Source: Pseudanabaena sp. BC1403 (lineage in GTDB: Bacteria > Cyanobacteriota > Cyanobacteriia > Pseudanabaenales > Pseudanabaenaceae). Taken from it: a stretch of DNA of 64,000 nucleotides. The notes beneath the pieces were generated by a model. That model had not been told where the DNA came from and did no database searches. It saw nothing but the letters and a program-made list of their open reading frames with translations. Below are positions 25,573 through 35,138 of this stretch, piece by piece (position 1 is the first letter of the stretch; every line of letters begins with the position of its first letter). The stretch lies in NCBI RefSeq assembly GCF_002914585.1, contig NZ_PDDM01000020.1, positions 1-64,000 of the forward strand, in the 5' to 3' direction. The position numbers and the translations under genes are program-made.

Positions 25573-27984
25573 ATGCGTATCTCTCTGAATTGGCTCCGTG
25601 AACTTGTAGACTGCGATCTCTCGCCGCAAGAGCTAGATGAAAAACTGACTATGGCAGGCTTTGAAGTCGAGTCAATAGAGGATCGCAGGACATGGGCTGA
25701 GGGAGTTGTGGTTGGACATATCCTTACGGCTGAGCGTCACCCTAATGCTGATAAATTACAGGTCTGTAAAGTAGATGTAGGTGCACCTGAGCCTTTACAA
25801 ATCGTCTGTGGCGCGGCAAATGCTAGACAGGGTTTGTTTGTACCTGTTGCCACAATTGGCACTTATTTACCGACGGTTGATTTGAAATTGCGCCCGACTA
25901 AGTTACGTGGCGAGCGTTCTGAGGGGATGATTTGTTCACTTTCAGAAATTGGGCTAGCTAAAGAATCAAGCGGTATCCATGAATTTCCTGAAGGCGTGAC
26001 CGTTGGGTCAGATGTGCGTCCATTGCTCGGACTTGATGATGCGATTCTTGATGTGACTTCAACAGCTAACCGTGCTGATGCACTGAGTATGGTGGGGATC
26101 GCCCGTGAAGTAGCAGCGCTACTTGGCAAAGAAGTGCGATTACCATTAGCAACTACAGATTTTCAGCCAAAAGCCGCGAATTGGGTAACGGTAGAAGATT
26201 CTAAATCTTGCCCTGCCTACATTGGGACATTGATTAAAGGCGTAAAAGTTGCACCTTCGCCCGAATGGTTAAAACGCCGCGTTGAAGCGGCGGGAATGCG
26301 CTCTATTAACAATATCGTCGATATTACCAACTACATTTTGCTGGAATGGGGACAGCCTCTCCATGCCTTTGATGCGGATACTTTGGCTGACGGTATCAAG
26401 ATTGGTGTGCGCTTTGCAAAGTCTGGTGAAAAGATCAAAACTCTTGACGATGCCGATCGCAGTCTTACTAGTCAAAATTTGTTGATTACATCAGGTGACA
26501 AACCGATCGCGATCGCAGGCGTGATGGGTGGCGCAGAAACTGAAGTTTCTGAAAAAACTATAAATATTGTTTTAGAGGCAGCTCTATTCACGCAAGTCAC
26601 CACAAGGCGATCGGCTCGTGCTCAAGGGCTACGCACCGAGGCATCGGCACGCTATGAACGCGGCGTTAATCAAGCTGCGATCGAATCTGCCTCGGCAAAA
26701 GCGGTGCAGATGATTATGGAGATGGCTGGTGGTGAAGTCGTAGAACAGAGCATCGTGGATGCACGTTCCAAGGAAGTTCGCATGATTGATTTGCGCTTGA
26801 CTAAGGTGTGGCAAGTCCTTGGAGAGGTCGATCGCGAAGATGATGACGCATTAGCTTTACTTTCTGAAGCTGAAGTCGAACAAACTCTCAAAGTACTGTC
26901 CTTTGAGCTGGTAAAGCAACCGATCGAAGAAGGCAGCTATGCTACATGGAAAGTAACCGTGCCTCCCTATCGTTATGCTGATATTGAGCGCGAAATCGAC
27001 TTGGTGGAAGAAATTGCGCGGATCTACGGCTACGATAAATTTGTGGAAACTTTACCTGCAAGAACTGAGTTTGGGTTCCTTTCCGCCGATCAAGAAGGTG
27101 GTCGGATGATTCGAGCCGCCTTTCGTGCTGTCGGCTTGAATGAAGTAATGCATATGTCCCTATGCAGTCCTGCTGAGTCTCATCAGGTGAAAATCAATAA
27201 TCCTGTAGCGATCGAATATGGCGCTTTGCGTGGTGATTTACTCACTAATTTGATTGAGTCATGTGCTTTCAATATTAATCAAGGCAATGGAATCCTGAAT
27301 GGATTTGAAATTGGTCGCGTGTTCTGGCTCGATGAAGCTGGCAGTGATGAAACCGATCGCATTGCAGGGATTTTCGGCGGCGACCCGACCGTCGGCACTT
27401 GGCAGCATGAATCCAAGCCTATGAATTTCTATGAAGCGAAAGGCTTGCTGGATTCTGTCTTCCATAATCTCTGCGTATCAGTCGAGTATCAACCCGATCA
27501 AAAAGATACAAGATTGCATCCAGGACGAACTGCATCGCTATGGATCTCAGGTGAACGCCTCGGTACATTCGGTCAGTTACATCCACAGCTACGCGCTGAG
27601 AGAGAACTCCCTGATGAAATTTATGCCTTCGAGCTAGATTTCTACACATTGCTTGATGCGATGATGAAGAAATCGATTCCTACATTCCATCCTTTCTCCA
27701 CTTACCCCAGCAGCGATCGCGATATTGCTTTCTTCGCACCATTGAAGTTCACAGTTGCTGATATTCAGCGATCGATTACCCATGTGGGCGGCGAGTTGCT
27801 AGATTCTGTAACTCTCTTCGATCAATATATTGGTAAAGGCGTTCCTGAAGGTTCTCGCAGTCTTGCCTTTAGACTAGTTTATCGAGCTAGCGATCGCACT
27901 CTAACTGATGCCGATATTAATCCCATTCATCAGAAAGTCCGTGACTTACTTGAAGAGAAGTTCCAAGCAACATTGAGAAGTTAG
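25573..27984 (+). CDS. pheT: Phenylalanine-tRNA ligase beta subunit
   Basis: An 803-residue subunit of the (alpha-beta)2 synthetase. The N-terminal tRNA-binding domain includes [15 protein letters not shown] (about 56-70), the B3/B4 editing domain spans about 205-385 ([23 protein letters not shown]), B5 about 405-490, the catalytic-like core [17 protein letters not shown] (about 475) and the ferredoxin-fold anticodon-binding domain starting [16 protein letters not shown] (about 702). Length is standard. pheS is elsewhere. A strong hairpin terminator follows at 28008. Confidence 0.97.
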   Translation: MRISLNWLRELVDCDLSPQELDEKLTMAGFEVESIEDRRTWAEGVVVGHILTAERHPNADKLQVCKVDVGAPEPLQIVCGAANARQGLFVPVATIGTYLPTVDLKLRPTKLRGERSEGMICSLSEIGLAKESSGIHEFPEGVTVGSDVRPLLGLDDAILDVTSTANRADALSMVGIAREVAALLGKEVRLPLATTDFQPKAANWVTVEDSKSCPAYIGTLIKGVKVAPSPEWLKRRVEAAGMRSINNIVDITNYILLEWGQPLHAFDADTLADGIKIGVRFAKSGEKIKTLDDADRSLTSQNLLITSGDKPIAIAGVMGGAETEVSEKTINIVLEAALFTQVTTRRSARAQGLRTEASARYERGVNQAAIESASAKAVQMIMEMAGGEVVEQSIVDARSKEVRMIDLRLTKVWQVLGEVDREDDDALALLSEAEVEQTLKVLSFELVKQPIEEGSYATWKVTVPPYRYADIEREIDLVEEIARIYGYDKFVETLPARTEFGFLSADQEGGRMIRAAFRAVGLNEVMHMSLCSPAESHQVKINNPVAIEYGALRGDLLTNLIESCAFNINQGNGILNGFEIGRVFWLDEAGSDETDRIAGIFGGDPTVGTWQHESKPMNFYEAKGLLDSVFHNLCVSVEYQPDQKDTRLHPGRTASLWISGERLGTFGQLHPQLRAERELPDEIYAFELDFYTLLDAMMKKSIPTFHPFSTYPSSDRDIAFFAPLKFTVADIQRSITHVGGELLDSVTLFDQYIGKGVPEGSRSLAFRLVYRASDRTLTDADINPIHQKVRDLLEEKFQATLRS

Positions 27985-28007
27985 TTGTTTGTTAAAACGA
28001 TTGGCTT

Positions 28008-28056
28008 AAATCAAAGAGCAAGGGCAATTTATGAATTGACCTTGCTCTTTGATTTT
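28008..28056. terminator. pheT terminator hairpin
   Basis: AAATCAAAGAGCAAGG and CCTTGCTCTTTGATTT, 16-base loop. It overlaps the last codons of the HsdR remnant on the other strand. Confidence 0.75.
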
Positions 28057-28287
28057 GTCTGTGGTCGATAAGACGTTTTACAAAGGGCGGCAATAATGCG
28101 ATCGCCTGTTTTGTCACCATGAGTAATCTCTAATTTCTCCCAGACTTTAGGTTGGGTAATTTGGATAAAGGCGAGTGCCTCATTAGGGGAAATGACATTT
28201 TCGCGATCAAATTCCTGAGAGAAATGACACTGATATCCAGATGCTAATAGAACATCTGCGATCGCATTTTTAAAGGCTTGTTCAGAG
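28029..28287 (-). pseudogene. N-terminal fragment of a type I restriction HsdR-like gene
   Basis: An open minus-strand frame starting SEQAFKNAIADVLLASGYQ and continuing EFDRENVISPNEALAFIQIT, then QPKVWEKLEITHGDKTGDRI and ALCKTSYRP-..., matching the N-terminal domain of type I restriction R subunits. The nearest ATG is followed at once by a stop (M-N-stop), and the frame ends after about 85 codons where the full protein would be about 1000. A 62-bp part of it (28225-28286) is repeated at 29208-29269. Confidence 0.7.
28225..28286. repeat. 62-bp direct repeat flanking HigBA, left copy
   Basis: Four mismatches by eye against 29208-29269, with a constant offset of 983 bases and no gaps. It covers the start of the HsdR-like coding remnant. 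Confidence 0.85.
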
Positions 28288-28310
28288 GTTCAATTCATGG
28301 CAATCTATGA

Positions 28311-28712
28311 TTATCCCTTGAAAAATACTGAAGGGGAGAGGTTAAAAAAGTTAGCTAGTTTTTCAATATGTTCTACTGTGAATTTACGCTTGCCATTGAG
28401 AATTGCTGACACAATGGATTCTGTTTTAAAAATTGGAACTAGGTCTTTTTGTTGAAGGTTAAACTCATGGATTAGTGCCTTGAGTAACTCAACGCCGCTT
28501 AAATCGGGGATGGATACATACTTTTCTTCGTATTCATAAATCAGCATTCCCAGAATATTGATGTAGTCTTGTTGTTCTGGTGTTATTTCGTCAGCATCGA
28601 CTATGCGATCGATCACTCCTTGGACTGCAAGTAAGTCCTTTTCTGATTTGATTGGTCGTGGTGGAAATGTTTGTAGAAGTTGGATGTAATTATTAGTTTC
28701 GGCTGTAATCAT
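28311..28712 (-). CDS. HigA-type antitoxin
   Basis: A 133-residue helix-turn-helix protein of the XRE type; the HTH is in HEFNLQQKDLVPIFKTESIVSAILNGKRKFTVEHIEKLANFF (about 85-125). The N-terminal acidic, helical part probably binds the toxin. It is the HigA class that follows its toxin. It lies 32 bp after the toxin gene on the same strand, as usual for higBA, and should repress the operon. Confidence 0.88.
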   Translation of the reverse strand: MITAETNNYIQLLQTFPPRPIKSEKDLLAVQGVIDRIVDADEITPEQQDYINILGMLIYEYEEKYVSIPDLSGVELLKALIHEFNLQQKDLVPIFKTESIVSAILNGKRKFTVEHIEKLANFFNLSPSVFFKG

Positions 28713-28744
28713 AGATTTTAATTTTTGGTTGATAGCTAATTGTT

Positions 28745-29047
28745 TTATTCGTACCAGTCATCTTTTTTCCAGTCGTTTCTGTCATATTCAGCATGAGTAA
28801 GAATATTGCGAATAAAAATCTTTTGGTACTTATAATCAATGAATGCGATTAAACGGTATTTATTTCCTCCGATATTAAAGACTGTCAGATTTTTTACTTG
28901 ATCGGCTGAGGCAAAAACTTCACGCACTTCGATAAAGTTTTGCCATTTGGCAGTAATAGCGATTTTATGCCAAAGAAGTAAACTCGGTTTTGAGTCTGGA
29001 TGCTTTTCCCAAAATTCAATAAGGCGCGATCGCGTGATGATGTGCAT
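28745..29047 (-). CDS. HigB-type toxin (RelE fold)
   Basis: A 100-residue mRNA interferase of the HigB family: LIEFWEKHPDSKPSLLLWHKIA at the N terminus, KNLTVFNIGGNKYRLIAFIDYKYQKIFIRNILTHAEYD (about 52-90) for the RelE core, with Lys/Arg/His residues suited to ribosome-dependent cleavage. The gene precedes its antitoxin. The module sits inside an HsdR-like relic between two 62-bp direct repeats. Confidence 0.9.
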   Translation of the reverse strand: MHIITRSRLIEFWEKHPDSKPSLLLWHKIAITAKWQNFIEVREVFASADQVKNLTVFNIGGNKYRLIAFIDYKYQKIFIRNILTHAEYDRNDWKKDDWYE

Positions 29048-29152
29048 AGATAAAATCTTAGCAAATTGCGAAGCTGGCTACAAGGGTGAGGATGTCAAAA
29101 TTTAGCAAAATCTAGAATAAGGAAAGACACTATTTTAGTTTTTCGCTAAAAA

Positions 29153-29362
29153 CTAAAATAAGCACCATTGTTGTTTTAGTTTTTTGAGATTGAGGTCTTT
29201 TGATTGATGACGCTGATATCCAGACGCTAATAAAACATCGGCGATCGCATTTTTAAAGGCTTGTTCAGAAATTCGTAATGTGGCAGCTACTTCCGAGTAT
29301 GCACAGTTTACCCGCTCTGATGAATATAGCGATCGATGTTCTACTTTAACGCATTGACACAT
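29153..29362 (-). pseudogene. Second HsdR-like N-terminal remnant
   Basis: A 69-codon frame whose centre SEQAFKNAIADVLLASGYQRHQ matches the remnant at 28029; the flanks do not. After YQRHQ it continues into KDLNLKKLKQQWCLF, unrelated to HsdR, and the first 31 codons show no family features. It may be translated but is best read as debris of the same restriction gene. Copy two of the 62-bp repeat (29208-29269) lies within it. Confidence 0.55.
29208..29269. repeat. 62-bp direct repeat flanking HigBA, right copy
   Basis: Near-identical to 28225-28286. The pair brackets the higBA genes. Confidence 0.85.
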
Positions 29363-29405
29363 TCTGTGAATCTCCTATGTCGATCCATTGACAGTAATTT
29401 TGAAC

Positions 29406-30143
29406 CTACCATTCCGTACTTCCTACAAATATGGTCTCTCCACTGCTGAGACTTGTATTTGCACAAGCATCAGCGATCGCCTTTGCAAAATCGGCAACGG
29501 TTGGTAATGTACCTGCTTGTTCGCGTCGTTCGTTGATAAATCCTCGATTTGCACGTTCCATTAGTTTTGGCGTGATTGTCCCTTCGATTAAATCTCCACT
29601 AACAACGACCAAACTAATTCCTTTATCAGTGAGTTGGGGAATGCGATCGCGCAGCGACTGTTCACCTGCGTATTTACTTGCAGCAACGTTTTCGTAGATG
29701 GCACTTACAGGCTTTTGTCCATAAAAATGCGCTAAGTGACTAGTCACAAACACAATTCGTCCACCATCTTTCATTAAGGGAACTGCTAGATCTGCCAATC
29801 GCTCTTGCGCCTTGAGGTTAAGATCCATCGCATAGTCTGTGGATTTATCCTTTTCCATACCACCACTGGCATTAAGTACTAATAAGTCCAATTTCGTCAA
29901 GTCAGTGGCAATGCTCTGCATCATTTTGCCAACCTGCTCTGCATTGGTGATGTCTGCTTGTGCAAGAATCGCACGACTCCCAGTTGTTATCACATTCGCT
30001 GCAATTTCTTCGGCTCGATGCGCTTTACTGCGGTAGTTGATGATGATATCGGCTCCCCGCTCAGCCAATTGTTGAGCAACAGCCGCACCAATGCCTCGCG
30101 ATGCACCAGTTACTAAAGCAATCTTTCCCCTTAAATCAAGCAC
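29406..30143 (-). CDS. SDR family oxidoreductase
   Basis: A 245-residue classical short-chain dehydrogenase. The cofactor motif is TGASRGIGAAVAQQLA (about 14-29), N-rich LVLNASGG (about 85) and the catalytic region VTSHLAHFYG followed by YENVAASKYAGE (Tyr and Lys spaced YxxxxxSK rather than the canonical YxxxK, so the active-site assignment is not fully typical). An Arg-rich loop (RSKAHRAEEI) after strand 2 suggests NADPH. The substrate is unknown. It is transcribed alone. Confidence 0.8.
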   Translation of the reverse strand: MLDLRGKIALVTGASRGIGAAVAQQLAERGADIIINYRSKAHRAEEIAANVITTGSRAILAQADITNAEQVGKMMQSIATDLTKLDLLVLNASGGMEKDKSTDYAMDLNLKAQERLADLAVPLMKDGGRIVFVTSHLAHFYGQKPVSAIYENVAASKYAGEQSLRDRIPQLTDKGISLVVVSGDLIEGTITPKLMERANRGFINERREQAGTLPTVADFAKAIADACANTSLSSGETIFVGSTEW

Positions 30144-30290
30144 GATGCGGCTTTACTCCTACGAATTTAAACTTTGTCTAGATTCAACGATAAAACAGTC
30201 GCTTACCAAAGTAAAGTAGAGCGAAATACACTCATGCTTTTGTATGATGCTAATTGATGAGATGTTCTCAAGGCTTTCTGGTCATTGGAT

Positions 30291-30728
30291 TTACGAGTTA
30301 ACGTACATTAGAAACGCACGAATTGTCATAAACCATAGGGCGATCGCAGAAATCAAATAGAGATAAAATCGCAGCATAATCAGATTGAATGTACAGTGGA
30401 CAAGGCTGTGCAAGGTGCGAAACCCAAAGAAAATCCATGCCGTATTGACATATATTGAATCTACCTGTTTGGTGATAAAGAGATAGAAGACAAGGGCATA
30501 AAAAATGATTGGAAGCTCAAATAAATTTTTGAGATTGTCTGATGGATTGGATACTGCTGGAGGAGATAACTGAGCGAGGACAACTGGTGTAAGCTCTTTG
30601 GGAGTTAGCTTTTTATTCACAATAAAATTGATGCGGCGAATATACATGTACACCCACACTAAAATTGTGAGGAGTATGGTTGCAAAGAAGGGACTGAAGA
30701 TAGCTTCCTGTGTCATTGTTTCGATCAT
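30291..30728 (-). CDS. MAPEG family membrane protein
   Basis: A 145-residue protein with four membrane helices and the MAPEG signature NPSDNLKNLFELPIIFYALV (about 61-80), where the ExP and N-x-x-E residues contact glutathione in eukaryotic members. Bacterial relatives are assumed to be glutathione-linked or lipid-linked, but few are tested. Start MIETMTQEA; MTQEAIFSP is an alternative. Divergent from the LuxR-type regulator 94 bp away, which could control it. Confidence 0.85.
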   Translation of the reverse strand: MIETMTQEAIFSPFFATILLTILVWVYMYIRRINFIVNKKLTPKELTPVVLAQLSPPAVSNPSDNLKNLFELPIIFYALVFYLFITKQVDSIYVNTAWIFFGFRTLHSLVHCTFNLIMLRFYLYLISAIALWFMTIRAFLMYVNS

Positions 30729-30822
30729 TTCAATCCGTTTGGGAGAACGAGAGTAATATTAAGTTGAGTGCATTAATTTCTCTAGACCTCGATCGGGTAC
30801 ACTTCGTTCAAAAGTTTGCGCT

Positions 30823-31485
30823 ATGACAAGTCCCTTAAAGCTGATCTTTGAATCAATCAACCAATCGCAGGAGCGACACAATTTGCGATCGCAGGTTGCA
30901 CCGACTATTGGTGAATATTTTGCAGCTACGCGATCGGCGATTTTTTTCTTTGACCAATTACATTTGGGCAATCGTGATTTTCAGAAAATATTGAATGTGG
31001 CGCTATCGGTCGAACATAATCCCATTGCCCGTTATCTCGTCGAGCGACATTCTCCTGTCCATGAAGGTTTAGTTGTAACACCCAAAGTCTGGTCATTAAT
31101 TTGCCCCCGACCCGATCATTGGCATGTTATGGCAGGTCCGATTGTCAATAGTGGTCAGTTAGTGGGCGTAGTCGGTTGCACTCGTGAGAAGGCAATGACT
31201 AGCTTTGATACGCAAAATTTAGCTGATTTGAGCGCGATCTGTTTGCATGTATCAGCTTGGATTGCAACGAATACATCTCAGCGTCAATCTCTGAGTAGCG
31301 ATCTCTTAACACCTCGCGAGTTACAAATTGCGGAACTGGTTGCTCTTGGTCGAACAAATGCCCAAATTGGGATTGAGCTTTGGATTACAGAAAATTCTGT
31401 AAAGCAAGCTTTAAAGCGAATGTTCCGTAAACTTGAGGTTTCATCACGAGCAGAGATGGTTGGACAACTTTCTACGAAGCAATAG
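30823..31485 (+). CDS. LuxR-family transcriptional regulator with GAF-like sensor
   Basis: A 220-residue regulator. Residues about 20-145 look like a GAF domain (FAATRSAIFFFDQ, VVGCTREKAMTSFDTQNLADL). The C terminus is a LuxR/GerE helix-turn-helix: LTPRELQIAELVALGRTNAQ then NSVKQALKRMFRKLEVSSRAEM (about 158-213). No receiver domain is present, so it probably senses a small molecule directly. Its stop codon lies in a CAATAGATTTT string identical to the palindrome at the end of the GPH symporter gene (55649), so a repeat seems to have set its 3' end. Confidence 0.85.
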   Translation: MTSPLKLIFESINQSQERHNLRSQVAPTIGEYFAATRSAIFFFDQLHLGNRDFQKILNVALSVEHNPIARYLVERHSPVHEGLVVTPKVWSLICPRPDHWHVMAGPIVNSGQLVGVVGCTREKAMTSFDTQNLADLSAICLHVSAWIATNTSQRQSLSSDLLTPRELQIAELVALGRTNAQIGIELWITENSVKQALKRMFRKLEVSSRAEMVGQLSTKQ

Positions 31486-31492
31486 ATTTTTA

Positions 31493-31515
31493 AAAGTGTT
31501 GCTTTGCAACACTTT
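31493..31515. terminator. Terminator hairpin of the LuxR-type gene
   Basis: AAAGTGTTGC, TTT, GCAACACTTT, eight bases after the stop codon. Its left flank CAATAGATTTT matches the palindrome at 55649-55703. Confidence 0.65.
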
Positions 31516-31686
31516 GAGGACTTACGCAAAAATGCCCTGAAAGTCTCATTTTACATTAGGGAAATTCATGAATTGCCCCTACATCTTGTTCTTTTACTCT
31601 TTTTAGTTTTATATCCTGAACAAAAATTACATTGCAATTACTATTAGAGTCAAAAAAGATTGGTATTGCTACTATTCAAGTTATAT

Positions 31687-31797
31687 AGCTGTAGCCAAGT
31701 GTGCATAGGACGTAAAACCCAAGAATTGATTGGCGGCGCGAAGCGCCGCCAATCAATTCTTGGGTTTTGATTTGTCCTAAGACAAGTGACTATAGCT
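31687..31797. repeat. AGCTGTAG-armed palindrome element, copy 1
   Basis: Core 31714-31768 is a 26-bp near-perfect stem (AAAACCCAAGAATTGATTGG to CCAATCAATTCTTGGG) with GCGAAGC loop. Outer arms AGCTGTAGCCAAGTG and CAAGTGACTATAGCT are also complementary. Outer arms recur at 33119, 33310 and 63531, while the inner stem differs. Confidence 0.75.
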
Positions 31798-31815
31798 GTA
31801 GCAAGGCATGTAATC

Positions 31816-31868
31816 AAAGCTAAAAAGAGAGTTGTGGTGCTTTGCACCGCAACTCTCTTTTTAGCTTT
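31816..31868. repeat. Palindrome with AAAGCTAAAAAGAGAG arms
   Basis: 25-bp arms with one G-T mismatch around a TTT loop, immediately after the preceding element in gene-free DNA. The whole interval 31516-32016 holds no gene that I can support. Confidence 0.7.
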
Positions 31869-32016
31869 ATGTCCAGAATTAAACCCCAAATCCAATAAGG
31901 GTTTTAATTCTTCTAAATAGCACGCCATTTGCAGAATTGGTATTACCGCAATTTTTGATTCTGGTTTGAGAACTAGGCGCTGTAGTTTGTTTCGGCAGAC
32001 TAAGTAAATTTTTGAT

Positions 32017-32988
<972 letters not shown>

Positions 32989-33118
32989 TTAATCTATAGA
33001 CTTTGATTAGAATTTTACAGTGATTTGGGATTAGGCAACAAATGGGGGACGAAGCATTGCGCTGAATGTCTTTACTACAGCAAATTATAAACTAGCGAAC
33101 CAATAAATTTTTTACATA

Positions 33119-33232
33119 TAGCTACAGTCACTTGTCTTAAGACAAATCAAACCACAAGAATTGATTGGCGGCACGAAGCGCCGCCAATCAATTCTTGTGG
33201 TTTATGTCCTAGTCCACTTGGCGACAGCTATA
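33119..33232. repeat. AGCTATAG-armed palindrome element, copy 2
   Basis: Core 33149-33203: AAACCACAAGAATTGATTGG... with GAA loop, 26-bp stem with one A/C mismatch. The outer arms TAGCTACAGTCACTTGTCTT and AGTCCACTTGGCGACAGCT are as in copy 1, but the inner stem has CCACAAG instead of CCCAAG on both sides. Confidence 0.75.
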
Positions 33233-33309
33233 AAGCCGCACATTACGTGGCTTTATGTAAAAAATCAGCTTAGTTTTATAGAAAATTTGCTGTAGGAATC
33301 CAACCATTA

Positions 33310-33430
33310 GCTATAGACACTTGTATCGCAATGTATAGAGATAGCTAGGACAAATCAAAACCCAAATTAATAAAGGCAGAGCTTTGCTCCGCCTTTATTA
33401 ATTTGGGTTTTATGTCCTAAGCAAAGCTTA
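33310..33430. repeat. AGCTATAG-armed palindrome element, copy 3
   Basis: Core 33357-33411: AAAACCCAAATTAATAAAGG arms with TTT loop, one mismatch. The flanks AGCTATAGACACTTGT, GGACAAATC and ATGTCCTAAGCAAAGC are shared with the other copies. Confidence 0.7.
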
Positions 33431-33700
33431 CATTACTATATCTGCAAAACCCTTCCCTACAGCCTAATTATAGATTTCTGTGGGAGTGCTTTAGGATCGT
33501 CTAGGGCGCGAAAATTCATGACACTAACCCAAAAACTTGCCACGCAGGGATAATTTGTCGATAAAACCTCTCTGCTTTTATCGTGTGAACGTGAATAAAT
33601 AGCGTTTTTTATAGTGCGGCGATCGCAGTATGGAAATATTTTCTCTGAGGTTGTAAAAAAATGTACGTTACTGTGTCATAATTGCAAAGCGTTAAAAAAC

Positions 33701-33772
33701 GCCCTCATGGCTCAGGGGTAGAGCATTCCCTTGGTAAGGGAAAGGTCACGGGTTCAAATCCCGTTGAGGGCT
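33701..33772 (+). tRNA. tRNA-Thr (GGU anticodon)
   Basis: Acceptor GCCCTCA pairs with TGAGGGC, anticodon stem-loop TTCCCTTGGTAAGGGAA gives GGT, and the T arm is CGGGTTCAAATCCCG. Total 72 nt, CCA not encoded. Accessory-looking DNA begins immediately after it. Confidence 0.97.
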
Positions 33773-33931
33773 TATTCAGAGACCATCGGTATAATCAGAA
33801 TAATCTCATCGAAGCATCTCAAAAGATGGCTGAAAGATGTACAGATGAACGATTAAACCGATTTGCGGTCAAAAATCTGACAAAGATCGATTTCGTAGAC
33901 TTTAGCTTAGCAGTCAGCCTGATAAAGCAGC

Positions 33932-33971
33932 GTCGTTCGTTTAATTATTTGGTCGTTCGTTTAATTATTTG
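33932..33971 (+). repeat. Perfect 20-bp tandem duplication
   Basis: GTCGTTCGTTTAATTATTTG occurs twice head to tail, 160 bp after tRNA-Thr, in DNA with no supported gene. Confidence 0.85.
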
Positions 33972-34028
33972 TATGGCAAGCTCAAACTAGTAAATCAATA
34001 AATATGATGAATATGCTGTGATGAATGC

Positions 34029-34402
34029 CTAGTTATTCATCTCTCTGATAAATACATCATAAAGAACGTTACCATCCGCAGTAAATCTTATCGCTGGCAA
34101 ATTTCTAAATAAAAGAAATGCTCTTCCGAAATCTACTTCAATTTTATCGGTGGATAGTTTGAGCGGCTTCTTCATAATTCCTTGTTGGTAAACACCTATA
34201 AATAGCGCACCCTCAGCAATAACATCTAATTTGACATTATCCTCATCAATTTCTATCTGTCCATGATTCCAATGAAAAAGAACTTTCGTAGATACAGTTC
34301 TAGTTTTATTGTTAATCCAATTTTGGATATCTCTCTCTTTATATAAACAATCAAAATTGCCAAATACAGTTGCTTTTTCGGTAATTTTAGTAGGTATCTA
34401 TG
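34029..34402 (-). pseudogene. Open frame without a start, probably frameshifted gene
   Basis: The minus-strand frame reads PTKITEKATVFGNFDCLYKE through DGNVLYDVFIREMNN-stop, about 125 codons, with plausible beta-rich protein composition but no ATG, GTG or TTG near its left end and a TAG just before it. One frame over, an ATG at about 34412 reads MDIDTY-stop and joins this frame if one base is gained or lost in the ACTAAAA run. It follows the HD-like gene by a few bases. I recognise no family. Confidence 0.45.
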
Positions 34403-34421
34403 TCCATCTACATTTAATTAA

Positions 34422-34988
34422 CTACTGATTATTTTGCTCCACTTGCTCTACTATTTCTGTATACATTTCTTGACTAACAGACAATCGGTTAAGCCAACTA
34501 TCAAAATATTGAAGTCCATGCTCAGAAGCCTTTTGATAAGAAGGTCGATCGTGCTTCAAATACATATATTTCATAAAATCTTTTTTGTTTTGAATTTTGT
34601 CGGCTACTAACATCTTATGAACTTTGTCGAGTGGGCCAATTTCGATGGAGTCGAAGCTTTTGATTTTATTTTTGATCTTATAACTACTAGTAACTCGCCG
34701 ATACTCCATTCCTAGAATTATGGCGCGAGGAGAGATAAAGGAAAGTTCATCTGAATCATCAGAAAGTAACTGAGATAGTGATTTGTCATTTTGGAAAATT
34801 GGATGGAGACAAAATGCTTCCATCAAGTCTTCGTTGTTGCCGTAAATCAACTGAAGAATAAAAGCACCTTCTTGAATATGGTTCATGTAGCTAACGCCAC
34901 TTCGCCGCGCGACCTTACCTTTATATTTTTGCTGAATCAGCTTATAAAAAGGGTTATTCGCAATTGAATCAAGAAAATCATGTCTCAT
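34422..34988 (-). CDS. Putative HD-domain-like protein of unknown function
   Basis: A 188-residue protein beginning MRHDFLDSIANNPF; nine extra residues upstream (MIIFIIIYP) look like untranslated leader. SGVSYMNHIQEGAFILQLIY and EDLMEAFCLHPIFQND (about 34-70) resemble the spaced histidines of HD/RelA-type phosphohydrolases, as in some phage-encoded hypothetical proteins, but a contiguous HD pair is not visible. AT-rich, no GCGATCGC, near tRNA-Thr: probably acquired DNA. Function is unknown. Confidence 0.6.
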   Translation of the reverse strand: MRHDFLDSIANNPFYKLIQQKYKGKVARRSGVSYMNHIQEGAFILQLIYGNNEDLMEAFCLHPIFQNDKSLSQLLSDDSDELSFISPRAIILGMEYRRVTSSYKIKNKIKSFDSIEIGPLDKVHKMLVADKIQNKKDFMKYMYLKHDRPSYQKASEHGLQYFDSWLNRLSVSQEMYTEIVEQVEQNNQ

Positions 34989-35138
34989 AGGATAAATTAT
35001 GATGAATATTATCATGTAGTCCTAATATTAGCCTAAAGCAAACTCTGTATATTGCCGCACATAAGGTGCATGATAGGCATAGAGTTTGGAAGCATGTCAT
35101 AATCTTTCAATCCGCCGCAAAGTCGAGTATGGAGCGCT

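Noticed and set aside
33682-33990. A frame spanning tRNA-Thr
   Set aside because: Most of its first third is the tRNA gene itself, and the rest includes the 20-bp tandem duplication.
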